Assembly (NCBI RefSeq): GCF_018873765.1
Contig: NC_057918.1
Coordinates: forward strand, 11,478,862-11,542,861
DNA length: 64,000 nt
Direction: 5' to 3'
From: Telopea speciosissima
Lineage: Eukaryota; Streptophyta; Magnoliopsida; Proteales; Proteaceae
Numbering within the stretch: position 1 is the first letter of the stretch; each line of letters begins with the position of its first letter. A model generated the notes under the pieces. That model saw only the letters and a program-made list of their open reading frames with translations, searched no databases and had not been told where the DNA came from. The position numbers and the translations under genes are program-made. This document shows positions 1 to 11,099 of the stretch, in pieces.

Positions 1-174
1 AATAGAAATCAAGTGGAATAGAAATTTTGAAATAGTTGGGGAGCTGTTTCAAAATTTCTATTTCATTTGATTTAGGCAATTAACACTATTGCTCTTGAAT
101 GAGCATATGGTTAATTTCATGGGTAAAATAGTAATTTTATGTTAAAAATAAAACACTACCCTTCTCCTAATGGT

Positions 175-460
175 CTCACCACCACCACCCCACTCCCACC
201 ATTGCCACTGCCACCACCACTGCTACCCCGTTGGCCGTTACCACCACCACTAACACCACTACTACCCGGCTACCACCACCACCACCACTACCCTACTACC
301 ACAACCACCACCACTACCCTGCAACCACCACCACCGTCACCACTGCCATTGCCACGGCTACCGCCACTAGTTCCACGTCGCCACCACCACCAACACCGCT
401 ACCCCTTCATGACCACCACCATTACCCTGCCACCATCGTCACCACTACCACCAGCCTTCC
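175..460 (+). repeat. CCA/CCACCA low-complexity tract
   Basis: Nearly 290 bp of imperfect CCA and CCACTA triplets. The long open frames here are artefacts of triplet composition (Pro/Thr/His runs) with no gene structure. Flanks at 1-140 and 590-650 are AT-rich, with GAAATAGAAAT-type repeats in opposite orientations that could be ends of a larger element. Confidence 0.8.
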
Positions 461-934
461 CAAAGAAATATAGAGAATCTATTCTCAAAATTTGAACTAT
501 CAAATGGATTTTTTTTATTCTTGAAATATTTTATATTGATACAACCAAAACAATTTCTATTTTTTGACCAAAAATCTATTTGATGACTATTTCAAGAAAT
601 CAATCCAAAATTGAAATAGAAATCATACCAAATCAGGCATTAGACTTGAATATATCGGATCAATTCAAGCTGAGATTTAGCTCGGAATCGACATTGACTG
701 ATTCGATTGTTGATTACAATTTTTAAAACCCTAATTTTGGCACTAAGATCGATTCACCATTTACGAGGTAGACAATGGAATCGCCAACACAAAACCCCAT
801 TCGACCCAGGGAGGGAAAAAAACAAGATTAATTAATTTCATGAGAATTATCCAGAGGAATATTCAGTACTAGGATAATGTGGTAATTTTAATCATTGGAT
901 ATAAACCAGTTGATTTTCAAATATAAATTTAAGG

Positions 935-1039
935 GAAATTTACACGTAGAGGTACGGCCTAATTACAGATCCGAGTTTAAGAATTTATGCGTACCTCCCT
1001 GGCTTTTTAAAATAATTAATAAATAAACCCATTCCATTA
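935..1039 (+). repeat. Degenerate MULE terminal repeat, left half (split by LINE)
   Basis: Begins GGGAAATTTACACGTA and contains GCGTACCTCCCTGGCTTTTT followed by an AAACCCATTCCATTA stretch, the same order as the terminal repeat at 17935-18055. It continues at 2044-2090 (up to GACCAAAATGCCCTTCATG) beyond the LINE. This is one arm of an old MULE; the partner arm was not found. Confidence 0.6.
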
Positions 1040-2032
1040 CAACAGTGGGGTTTATGCGCCGATGCGTCGTGTCTCTTACGCCAAGGCCCTTCAGAATCGA
1101 TAGACCACCTCCTCTTTCAATGCCCTTTTTCTTCGACGGTGTGGAAGGGCATTCTGTTGTTGGGAGGTTACAGAAGAGATCCCCTCCCCTCCTGGGTGGA
1201 GGAACTGAGGCTTTCGAATCATTTCAAAGGTGACTCTCTCATATACCAGGTGAAGCGGTTTAGCCTCGGCTCTACAATTTATAGGCTGTGGATTGAGAGA
1301 AATAACAGGGTCCTCAAACAGCAAGCCTGCTCCGCTGATCAAGTCCTGCTGCGTGTTATAAATGAGATGCGTGATAGATTCTCAGAGATGGGGAAGAAAG
1401 TCCCTGACAATTGTACCAACAGAGACTTCTTTAGTCGGTGGAAGATCAAGGTCCAGTTCGACCACATCAGGCCAAAAGCTGTGACTTGGAAGAAACCTCC
1501 AAGAGGCTAGGTCGCGGTTAACTATGACGGGTCTCTGCGGAGTGGTATTGGGGGCTATGGTGCGATTGGACGTGATTCATCAGGGCATGTATTGTTTGCC
1601 ACAGCCAGTGCACTGAGGGATGACAGCATTCTTCGAATGGAACTGATGGCTATCAAGGGGGGCCTTATTCGAGCAAGGAAGTTGGGATTTGATCAGCTAC
1701 AGGTTCGATCAGATTCGCTTACTGCAATACAAACTCTTCTTGGTCGCTTCTAGGTCCCATGGTATCTTCTTGGTTTGATTGGCGACGTTCTTGAGCTCCG
1801 GGATTGCTTCAGGAGTTGTGTTTTTTCGCACCATCTCAGAGAGAGCAACTCTTGCGTGGATTTCCTGGCAAGGTTCCTAAATTCCGTCCAGGAGATCGAT
1901 TTCTGTACAGTCAGTCTTCCTGCTGCACTCTCTCGGCTTATAAGAGAAGATGCCTCTGGGAAGAAGTTCTATAGAACGTACTTATCCTCTTATTACTTAA
2001 TACAAAGCTCCCTTATTCCGAAAAAAAAAACA
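1040..2032 (+). mobile_element. 5'-truncated LINE (L1-type) with RNase H, flanked by target duplication
   Basis: Plus-strand frame beginning near 1100 reads the C-terminal zf-RVT region of a plant LINE (HLLFQCPF type, then VWKGILLLGG and IYRLWIERNNRVL). An RNase H domain follows in the same frame with all four acidic residues in place: NYDGS (about 1526), RMELMAI (1640), RSDSL (1712) and CVDFLA (1859). The frame is broken by stops at 1508-1510 and 1751-1753. An A-run occupies 2021-2030. The 11-bp sequence CCATTCCATTA flanks both sides (1029-1039 and 2033-2043), a target-primed insertion signature. Confidence 0.85.
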
Positions 2033-2226
2033 CCATTCCATTAACTTGAGACTACAAACGTTAGATTTGTTCAAATTATAGACCAAAATGCCCTTCATGC
2101 TAAAACAAACCTATCTTATTTTGTTTTTTTTTTTGGGGGGGGGGGGGATGGGAAGAGAGAAGTTATGGGTCTTATTACTCAAGGCTACTAGTGTTCATAA
2201 AGAGCAGTTAGAATTTTTTTTCTGTA

Positions 2227-2356
2227 GGGAGGCGGAAATGACGACTTAATCTCACTCGGAAAGTGTTTTAGGGCACGGTGTTAGGTCGTCATTTCCTGCC
2301 CCCTATAAGAGGAACCGGACAACTGTACCGGGCAGGAAACCGGAGAGAATAATGAT
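2227..2356. repeat. Dispersed repeat, ends like GGAGAGAATAATGATCC (copy 1)
   Basis: A 130-bp sequence with a short internal inverted pair (GGAAATGACGAC and GTCGTCATTTCC). It shares its arrangement with 34085-34215 and more weakly with 57345-57405. Both strong copies end with a CCGGACA..ACC..GAGAGRATAATGATCC arrangement. It is probably a short non-autonomous element; class unknown. Confidence 0.55.
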
Positions 2357-2502
2357 CCCTGTTACGGTTACTGAACATCGGATTAAATATTGAATTAACA
2401 AAATGCAAACGGAGCAGATTACAACCTCATCTTCCAACCAGACCACGAGGTCCATTACAAGCTTACATATTGTCTATGACACGGCCATCCTTGGCCCTAA
2501 TG

Positions 2503-3255
2503 CTATTGCTCACATTGTCCAGACCGGTTATCCTCAGCTGGCTGTTTCACAAGGAGTCGTGACGGCCAAGAATCTGATGGGGTTGGGTAGCGAGCGTGTG
2601 GCCTGCTCACGTTTGAAGGAGGCTTTGACGGAGCATTAGCAGTCTCAGGCTCTGGACAACCTTGACTCTCGTGAAGTGGAAAGACAAAGACTGGACCAAC
2701 TACCGGTGGCTGCTGCAATCTGGGGTCCTCTGACAACTGTGATTCTATGTTGTTGTGCTGCAATTGAGCTGGAACTGCATCCCAAGTGGGTTTGACCTGT
2801 GCCCTATCCTGTAGCTCAGTCTGCAGTTTTTCAATCTCTGCTTCTAGGACAGAATTTTCATCTCTGAGCTCATTCTTCTCAATAGTGACCTGTTTCATCG
2901 ATCATCCAAATAAGAAACAGATTATAAAAGTGTAAAACCTAACACGATACATAAAAAATGGAAATCGAAAGCACAATCACACAATGCGCACAAGGATTTA
3001 CGTGGTTCAGCAAAGTTGCCTATGTCCACGGTGAGATGAGATCTGTTTCACTATTAATGGAGAATAGGGTTACAGTCGCTCGTTCCTCATACCTCTCTTA
3101 GATTTTGCAATACAGAGAAAGAACTCTCGCTATAGATTTATAGTGAAACCCTATATAGGAACACAATGTGCCATCAAAGCCAAAACTATTAACATGGCTA
3201 ATGGAAAAAATTTTGTCACTTCTTTGCTGAAGGAATATCCATTGTGGTCACATAC

Positions 3256-3288
<33 letters not shown>

Positions 3289-6200
3289 ATGTGATAGCAA
3301 GAGAGAGAGAGTGCTCATTGCTTTTGTGATTCTCATGGCTGTTGGAATAATTGCATGTAAAGAGAATTAATTTCTTGTCAGCTATGTCACACAAGGACAA
3401 CAATAATGGGAAGAAACATGAATGGAAGAAAACAAAAGTCAGTTGTTAGAATTGAATTAGCTTTCTCTCAAAGTCCTAGATTAAATTGAACCTATCTTTA
3501 CATTCAAACAATCTCATTCGTCAACCACACTGTTGAAAACAAAACAATGGATTAATCCAGACATTCTTGTAATAATTGCAGAAAGATGTGATTTTGATCA
3601 CAGATGAGTTGAAAGCAGTAATTCAAGGATTAATACATCCTCTTGTAAAGGGTGGTCAGATTTAATAGTTCAAGGTGATGCAGTGTTGGCCATCAAGTGC
3701 TTGAACTCTAGTCTGGGGGGCCCTCAGCACTATATGCATCTCATAGAGGAGAGCCAGCTCCCTTCAACAGGTTTACCCAAAAAAAAAAAATCTCTGTTTC
3801 AACAAGTGGAAAATATTTCTTCTCGTTGGAACCAAAAAAAAAATCTCCGTCTCTTTGTACCTGGGACCTTCCCCGATGTAGTCTAGTAGCATCAGGTGTT
3901 GATTTATCCTGGTCTCTGGGTTTTATATTGTACACTATATTTATGTAGGTTTTTTCCCTCTAATAAAATTGTCAATCAAAAAAAGGAAATGTGGGGGGGG
4001 GGGGGGGGGGAAGGTTCAGTAAACACCAAAGAAATAGAAAATAGCTTGAAAAAGGATTCTGATGCGTCACATAACACAAGAATGAGGAAGAAAGCATGCA
4101 TGGGTTTCAGAGGCTCACGTAGTGTGATTCAGATAGCAGGGCTGTGTTTTCCTTTTTGAGACATTCAACTTGAACAAGCAGATCACGCAGGAATCGAGTA
4201 GCCTCACCCAACATAGAGGCCTTGCCACTATTTTGCCGAGCAGTTTCTGTAAAATAGAAGCAGTTCTTGAATAAATATCCTAGCCATGCCATTAAACCAA
4301 AGCTTACTAAGCCATCAAGTGAGAGAAGGCCACTATGCTCCAATCATTAGAGATGGTGCTTTGTTTTCGCCCGGAGGGGGGGGGGGGGTTTGTTCTAGTA
4401 AAGGTTCAGAGCAAACCAAACAATGATCAGTGCAGGTGGGAGGCAATGCGATAAACTGGGTTGGGGCGGTGCAGGAGATTATGAGAAAAGCTTAAACAGA
4501 AAAGTAAGAACAGAAGAAAGTAAAAGAAATATGGGATACAGATAAACCAAAGCCCTTAATAAAGGTCGAGCTTTGGTGTAACCTGACACAATCACAGGCC
4601 CACAAATCAAACCCGTTGTTGACACGAAACCATAGTTGTCATGGCATCTAGGCGATCCTAGACATTGGAGGAGGGAAAACATCAAGCTGACACCAATAAG
4701 GCACCTTCCAGCAAAGGGCATGTGTCCAGCCTAGGCGATGCCTTGACAACTATGCATGAAACCCAATAAGGCTATACCAAACAAACCCTAATGGAGCAGA
4801 TGACACATTAGACATGCACTAGAACCATCCGTACTAATGGTCCTAGACAGATTTGTCGTACCAAGTTTCAAGTAAATGTCATAAATTTGCAAAAGAAAAC
4901 ATTAAATGGGAGGAAAAGTTACCAAGTGTGTTGCCCAACTCAAGGAAAAGCTCATTCAAATGGTCACGTTTAAGTTTCTCTCTCTCAGCCTTGTGGATTT
5001 TCTTTGGAACTTTTCCATTGTTCCTTTTGTTGGGGGTAGACGGCCTACACAAACAGAGAACTTTCAGGTACCAAAGAAAGATGACATAAGAGCTGGAGTT
5101 TAAACATAAAAAGTCATTTATCATATGAAAAACTATAGGGTCCAGCACACCCTTCCCCCCTGCCCCCCCCCCCCCCAAAAAAAATAAATTAAATAAATAA
5201 AATAAAAAATCTGATGCATATACATACGAGGATTGGGAATATCTTGTAATTTTGCAATATTTTATTTTAGGGAAGTAGATACGTAGGCTTATTCTGTTTC
5301 TTTTTCTTTTGGTAAAAAATTAGAAGTTTTTCTTATTTAAATTGCCATATAATCCCAACGTTGGAGTAGATTGGAATTGAAATAACTTAATTGAGTTTAC
5401 GCTGCTGTGAAGAGCTGGTGGATGGATTGACTACTACTTTTCTTTCACTCTCATTCTGCACTAAATCTCTTCCCTTTCTCAGGTGTGTTCTTCAAACCTA
5501 CCCTCTGATTCTGTTCTTCCCCTGTATTTTCTTCTTCCACTCCTTATTTCCCTTATTGCTATTCCTGTTCCTTAATTTCCCTGCTACTTGTGGTTTTCTT
5601 GGACTGAACAGAAACTGTTAGAAGTCAATCGAGGCGTCACAGTTTTGACCGAAACTTTGGTTTACCCTCTTAGAGTGATCCAAACCCAGGTCCTCGTCCT
5701 CGTCCTCAAAATCCTCATCTTGTGTGAGATTTATCATCAGTTTCAGAACTGCTTCAGGCCAGTTCTGAATTGCAGGAAATTGTATTGCTTTGATTCGACT
5801 TTGTTGAGGCTATTGTTGCATGCTGTTTAGAGGGCTGATAATTGAGGATCTAATCATAAAAATTCAATTGATTTGGATACGATTTCAGAAAGTTGCTACA
5901 ACTGAAGTTGATTGGGGTTGCCACTGGTTCCCTGCTAATGTGGGAAGATGAAGGCCCCTTCTTCTTCCATTTGCTTCCAATAATATATTTCCTGTCATTT
6001 ACAAGAAATCCCCGTGTTCTGAGCTTTTATACTGTTTTTACCCCCCACCTCCATTTAGGCTTCCAAACACATCCCCTGTTTTTTAATTTAATGCCCATTT
6101 TGTCCCTGTTTTCTAACTCTTCCTTAATAGGGTTCCGAAGTTCCATTTATTTAAGAGATTGCCACTGTTCTTTAAGAATTGAGTTATTTGTTATCTCTGG

Positions 6201-8659
6201 GCCCATAGCGATTCAAATTTAAGGGTTTTAGACCCCGGGAACACATCACTAAACCTTTTCCCAATTAAATGGGATTGGTCACATGAATCCTCTTTAAAGC
6301 CATTTTCATTGTTAAACCTAAGGCATCCATATCTTTTGTCATACCTCCCCAAGTAATCTTTGGCCTACCCCTAGTTCTTTTATCTCCTCTAATCTGCATA
6401 CTATCACTCTTCCTTACCGGTGCATCCAATGGCCTCCGTTGTACATATCCTAACCACCTCAAACGATTCTCATTCAGCTTGTCATCTATCAAAGCCACCC
6501 TAAATCACCTCTAATCTGCTCATTTCTATTTTATCCCTTCCAGTTGTGCCACTCATCCACATTAACATCCTCATTTCAACTACAATTATTTTAGTTATGC
6601 GTTGTTTCTTTGTCACCCAACACTCAGAGCTCCATTATAACTGATCTTATGACTGTCCTACAAAGTTTTCCTTTGAGATTAATGGAAGGTTTCAATCAAA
6701 TAAACTAATAAAGCACTACTCCATTTAACCCATCCTCCTTTAATCCTATAAGCAACATCTTTCCCGATTTCTCCCTCTTTACTTAGAATGGAGACTAAAT
6801 ATCTACAATTATTATCACTATGGGGTATCTTCCTAACATCAATCCTAAGTCCTAACCACACCATTTTCACTTCTACTGCTACTAGAATTACATTCTATAT
6901 ACTTTGTGTTAGTTCGATTTATTCTAAAACCTTTTGTAACTAGAGCATCCATCTACATTTCTAACCTGCCATTTATCTCCATATATCAACCTCTCTTGGA
7001 CGGAATTTAGTCTAGCAGGTGAGCACTGACGAAGTAATATGAAACATAAAGTGCAGTACAGGGAACATATACTATGGCTATCAATGGGAAAAAGTAGTAT
7101 CTGGCACATCGTGTATCTAAATCTGCAGAGCATCAATAATATTTTCTCCCAAGAAAAAAGGAAAAAAAAAGAGAGGCTAATATGAGGCAATATCTGAACT
7201 AGTGCACTCATAAAATCAGATCAAGATACCACCAAGAGGCTGGCAGCACATAGATACTAAAATAAGCTGCAACATGTAAATGACAGACTAAATGGGTATT
7301 GGCTGCTCCCACCAGTATCCCTAGGTATTCACTTCTCATTACACAAGCCCTTAAATGAATTAACATAAGTAATAAGGGTTCAAATGAAAAGGAAAATCGA
7401 TACATGCAATCAGGAAGATACTAATCATATTGGATAATCTGGCATTGATGCACTATCCAACCAGCTGACAAAATTTACCGATTTAACATCCTACCAACCA
7501 AAATCAGCCTGTAGAGGTTTCACTAACTACATGTACATTAAGGATAAAGATCTGTTGTCAATTTCATAGTCCATTTAAAAATTTTTAAATTGATAATTTG
7601 GTCATACAATACCAAATCAGAACTGAAGACCTACGAAAACCTAACTCTAGTTTCTAGTTCCATATCATTCAAGCTTTGTCAAAACAAAAACTCTGGAAGT
7701 ATGAATGTCATCTCGACGTCTATGTTTTAGGATCTCATTTTTATAAATACATGTCTGTGCCAAGAGAAATAATCTGGAAGCACAAATTATCTCTTTTATA
7801 TCTACGATTTAGTAGTGTGTATGTATTATAAATTTCATATTTTTTTTTAATACGAAACAGATTTGTGATGGATTCATCTTCCCTGCAAGTGAGAGTAACT
7901 CAAATTTTACTCCATTTATTAAGATTTGTTGGCAATAGAGCTCCATCAGGGACCATGTCTTGGGTGACTTTATGCCAACTTGCTAAAAAAGAATGCCATT
8001 ATGCTTGTTTTCCTAATAAATATAGTGAGAGAGTTCTCTCAGCAAGCGGCATAGGGGAGCACACCAATGAGGTGTGATAAAACGGTATAGGAGGGCAGAG
8101 AGGTCATTCCATGTGAGGAAGAGAGAGATAGACACAGAGGTGCTAGCGTATCCTGACCCGGCAGTTCAGAGATCCTTTTCCTTAAAATGTATTGCTCTCT
8201 TCTTTGAATCATTTTCATTGATAAAACCATAGATTGCATTGAAAGGCTTCTATCAATCCAACATGATAGAAACTTATATAGTTTCAACCCATAGTCCATT
8301 TACGTAAGTTTCACAATAGTTTCAACCCATAGTCCATTTACATAAGTTTTAAAATAGTTTCAACCCATAGTCCATATTTACATAAGTTTTACAATAGTTT
8401 CAGCCCATGGTCTATTTGCATAAGTTTCACAATACTTACACAGAACCAAGAAATCAAAAGTCGCCACCAATTAACATGATATTCTATTTCATCTTCAAAA
8501 TACTTTCCTGATCTTAGACTATCTAACTTGGATGTCTTTAATATTGACCTGCCACACACACACAAAAACCTAGAAAAAAGAGACTGACCTGCTAACCGGT
8601 TTATCCTCTGCTGCGGCTTTGAGCTCCTTAGCCATCGGAACGTGAACCTCTGGGACCAT
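2503..8659 (-). CDS. bHLH47: bHLH47/POPEYE-type bHLH transcription factor, four coding exons
   Basis: Nuclear basic helix-loop-helix regulator of the bHLH47 (POPEYE) type, which in Arabidopsis represses genes during iron deficiency (family knowledge). Coding exons on the minus strand are 8659-8589, 5044-4923, 4246-4119 and 2889-2503, together 708 nt (235 aa plus stop), close to the usual 240 aa. Every junction is GT-AG and the phases (2, 1, 0) close exactly. The basic region contains KVPKKIHKAEREKLKRDH (about residues 35-52), the HLH runs to about residue 93 (NELFLELGN, then NSGKASMLGEATRFLRDLL), and a leucine-rich coiled coil follows (VECLKKEN, KNELRDENSVLEAEIEKL). The C terminus keeps the family tail RYPTPSDSWPSRLL. 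The 71-bp first exon was found by matching donor AG|GTCAGT and phase; its start, ATG at 8659, is the first in that exon, with a second in-frame ATG eight codons on. Introns of 3544, 676 and 1229 bp hold transposon debris. The exon-1 assignment is the only inferred part. Confidence 0.9.
2945..3140 (-). repeat. Dispersed retroelement-like repeat (copy 1), in bHLH47 intron 3
   Basis: Contains CAAGGATTTACGTGGTT, GAGATGAGATCTGTTTCACT and GAGAATAGGGTTACA. The reverse complement of this sequence is found at 23655-23800 with many shared blocks. It looks like an LTR fragment of a dispersed plant retroelement; no other element parts are present. Confidence 0.5.
3258..3287. repeat. (TG)n microsatellite
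   Basis: Fifteen uninterrupted TG units within bHLH47 intron 3. Confidence 0.95.
3580..3990 (+). mobile_element. LINE 3' fragment with RNase H remnant, in bHLH47 intron 3
   Basis: Frame near 3650-3760 reads SDLIVQGDAVLAIKCLNSSL then GGPQHYMHLIEE, resembling the last part of the RNase H domain of plant L1-type elements, where the active-site aspartate context is EGD/EVDS. Upstream frames are broken by stops. The fragment ends in an AT-rich 3' region with AATAAAATTG and a short A-run near 3980. Inserted against the gene's orientation. Confidence 0.55.
6262..6960 (-). mobile_element. RTE-type LINE reverse-transcriptase 3' fragment, in bHLH47 intron 1
   Basis: Two broken frames on the minus strand show the end of an RTE-clade polyprotein: IDVRKIPHSDN with YLVSILSKEGEIGKDVAYRI (6679-6870), then NENRLRWLGYVQRRPLDAPV and RGRPKITW (6265-6498). 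The order matches RTE elements, but frameshifts separate the pieces. It lies in the host gene's sense orientation in intron 1. Confidence 0.7.
8027..8181. mobile_element. Degenerate MITE of the TTCTCTG family, in bHLH47 intron 1
   Basis: Resembles the element at 13291-13460: left end GAGAGTTCTCTCAGCAAG, an internal GAGAGAGATAGACACAGAGG block, and a right end with CAGTTCAGAGATCCTTTTCC. No clean flanking duplication remains. Confidence 0.5.
8279..8435. repeat. 38-bp minisatellite, four units
   Basis: Four tandem copies (38, 38, 40 and 38 bp) of a unit starting TAGTTTCAACCCATAGTCC and ending in AAGTTTCACAA. It lies within bHLH47 intron 1, about 155 bp from coding exon 1. Confidence 0.9.
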
Positions 8660-9289
8660 GCTCAAGTCCTTATATCAAGTCACAAGCTTCTTCAAACGTA
8701 GGCGGCAAGCGGCAAGCGGCAACAGAAAATTTTTCTGGTAGAATTCAACAACAAATGTTCATAAATTATGCAGCACCTGATGTCAAATTAACGGATCAAC
8801 TAGAAAAAGATTAGCCCCTTGTAAAAGGAGAAGACAGAAACTTATAGCTGTGCTCAACTCAATGCTAGACTACAAATCATATTTATCACTCCTTACCATG
8901 ACATTTATTAATTTTTATGTAAATTTCAATACCAGAATATCTTAACTTAGATCAAATTTCTTTATAAGACTTCAAGGCCATATCAAACATAAAAATTTTA
9001 AGTATCCAGAGGAAGATAAATCTAGCTAAGATGTATAATTGGGGTCGGAAGGGAGTTTTTCTACTCAAAAAGAAATTCTCTTTGATTACACCTGGAGAGG
9101 GAGAGAAAAAATCCTAAAAACAGATGAATTCCTTGAACAAAACCTACTTCCGAATCAAAAACTTAACAAAAATATATTTACAAAAAAAAAAAGAAGGAAA
9201 AACCACTCCAACCATTCAAAAGAATCAGAAAAATCAACCAAACATAAATCTTGAGATACAGTAGAGTGGAGAATTAGGGCAAACTTACC

Positions 9290-9400
9290 TTCTGAGGAGG
9301 TCCAGTATCTGCAATACAAGGAGGAGAACCAAGATAAGAACAGGAGAGGAGATTAATTAAATCGTTAACCCCAAAGTGGGAAAATTTTTAGGAAGGAAGA
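9290..9400 (-). promoter_or_regulatory. Probable 5'-UTR exon and promoter side of bHLH47
   Basis: On the minus strand a strong donor AG|GTAAGT sits at about 9290, about 630 bp upstream of the bHLH47 start codon. A plausible acceptor (CTACCAG) lies near 8735, so the gene probably has a 5'-UTR intron. Farther upstream are CACGTG (G-box) cores near 9614 and 9711 that could bind bHLH or bZIP factors. The transcription start is not defined by the sequence alone. Confidence 0.45.
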
Positions 9401-10060
9401 TGGGCTTAAAGCGCAATTAACCGGAGATTGGACAAACAAGACGAAAAGAAAAACCCAAAATTAATTAGAAAATGGATTTTTCGATACTATCTTGTGTGTT
9501 TTGGTCTGCAGGTTTACAGAAAAAAATATATGGGCTTGAGTTTCCATACCACGCGGTGCGTGTGGCGAGCACCCGTCCTCTACTGATATCCAATCCAAAC
9601 ACACGAGTCCATCACGTGCTTCTCTTACTTCTTACAGTTGAACCGTTTACTGTTCTACAACGTGACCAAACTGCACCCCCTACAGGTTTTCGTTCACTTG
9701 CGTTACAGACGCCACGTGGCAAATTTATTGAAGCAACCGTGCAGGAAATCTTTTTTGTATTACCTGTGTTTTTATCTTCTACAATTTTTGGTTTTGCGAA
9801 TCTTCACAGGCGGGCTTAAAAACCTGTCGCATATGGCCACGGCAGACGCCACGCAGGCAAAACATGGTGGGCCCTACTTTTTTAATATGGCGCGCGCGAC
9901 TCGCTGTGTTTCATGGTTGAAGTCCGAAAGCCGGATTAAGCCGATCTCGATTCCCTCTGATTCAGCTCGAGTCGATATAAGCTGATTCCAAATGTTATCT
10001 GAGTCAAAAATAGGCCGGGACCAATCAGGATTCTGATTTCTTTTTTGGAATTGGAAGCTT
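9400..10060. other. Upstream region of bHLH47, no gene seen
   Basis: GC content rises relative to neighbours and CACGTG, CCACGTGGC and CCACG motifs recur (9541-9860). Frames here have no recognisable protein and no codon-like constraint. Probably promoter DNA of the minus-strand bHLH47 gene. Confidence 0.4.
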
Positions 10061-10215
10061 TTATATATAATTTACATTTTAAGGGGGAAGGGGGAAGGGG
10101 GAAGGGGGAAGGGTGGAGAATAGAGGGGGGAAGGTATCAGCCAGGAGACTCAAACTTGAGACCTCTTGGTGAGCATGGGCATGAATCGCACCACGGTGCC
10201 ATTTGCAAATTTTTC
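10060..10215 (-). repeat. Possible tRNA-derived SINE fragment with GGGGGAA repeats
   Basis: On the minus strand, TGGTGCGATTCATGCCC is followed by AGGTCTCAAGTTTGAGTCTC, a B-box-like sequence, and then a run of five (TTCCCCC) units near 10081-10117. No flanking duplication was found, so this is tentative. Confidence 0.3.
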
Positions 10216-10945
10216 TGTCAGGAAACATTAATCTCATGATGCGAAATAGCGTGGGAAAAATAATTTTTATTCTTCTACCCTAGTTTAATGGGATTTTTTT
10301 ATGTGCAAAAAACTATTTGTATTAAAGTAAGTGATGTCAATCAAATTTTGGTGACCTCAACCAAATCTGAATTATTATTTGGATCCATTGCATTAGAAAT
10401 CATGAAACAAAGGGAGAAAAAACACTCCAGGTTGTGTGTAGTGTACGCCAGTGCCTCCTTGTGGCTTTATCTCTTTTATGAAATGTCATATTTGCTTTTT
10501 ATTGTGGGAGGAAAGAAATAAACACAGGAGGCACTAGTGTCTCTATGCAAACGGATATGACATCGTTCACTCTCTAAAGAAGAAGGAGAGAGAAAAAAAA
10601 AAAAAAAAAAATTTTGAAGAAAAGAAAAGAAAAGAGAAAAGAATGTTGTCAGGTTGTGCAGTGTACGATAGAGCCTCACTGTGTCTCTCTCTTTTTCTCC
10701 TCTTTCCCTATGGTCTCTTAATGGTCCCTTAGAATCAGCCCACTTATGCAAGCGACAAGAATACAAAACATCAAACAACCAACATATTCTGACATTTGAA
10801 TCCTTGCTTATAGCCCTTTGTACCCCTCCCCCTCCCCCTCCCTGCCCTAAGAAAAAGAGCATATAAATCGTTTTTGGGGGGAGGATAGGCATGAGACTAC
10901 ATTATTACTCTCATGAACTCACAACATCACACTCTAATCTCCACT

Positions 10946-11090
10946 AGGGATGTAAATGGATAGCCAAAATCCGTATTTGATTCGTGTTCGTATCTGCTTA
11001 GGAGAATATATATTTAAAAAATCAATTTTCAAAAATTATTTAAATTCTTTTAAAAGCTAATCGGATGTAGATATGGAGAGTGTTGTAGTA
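10946..11090. repeat. hAT-like terminal fragment (AGGGATGTAAATGG type)
   Basis: Starts CTAGGGATGTAAATGGATAG and continues ATCCGTATTTGATTCG with TTAAAAGCTAATCGGATG. Related sequences lie at 14308-14465 and 15155-15330. The last of these ends in the inverted motif ATTTACATCCTTAG, suggesting a non-autonomous hAT family. Confidence 0.5.
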
Positions 11091-11099
11091 GTTGGTGCT

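Noticed and set aside
139..495. Long open frames in the CCA-rich tract
   Set aside because: They consist of Pro/Thr/His runs that follow the triplet repeat in every frame; no domain, no splice or start context.
2403..2639. Plus-strand frame over the last bHLH47 exon
   Set aside because: It is antisense to a well-supported exon and has no motif of its own.
3143..3370. Cys/Val and Thr/His frames across the TG microsatellite
   Set aside because: Artefact of the (TG)n repeat.
8279..8435. CRISPR-like array
   Set aside because: Units are contiguous with no unique spacers, and the DNA is plant nuclear; it is a minisatellite.
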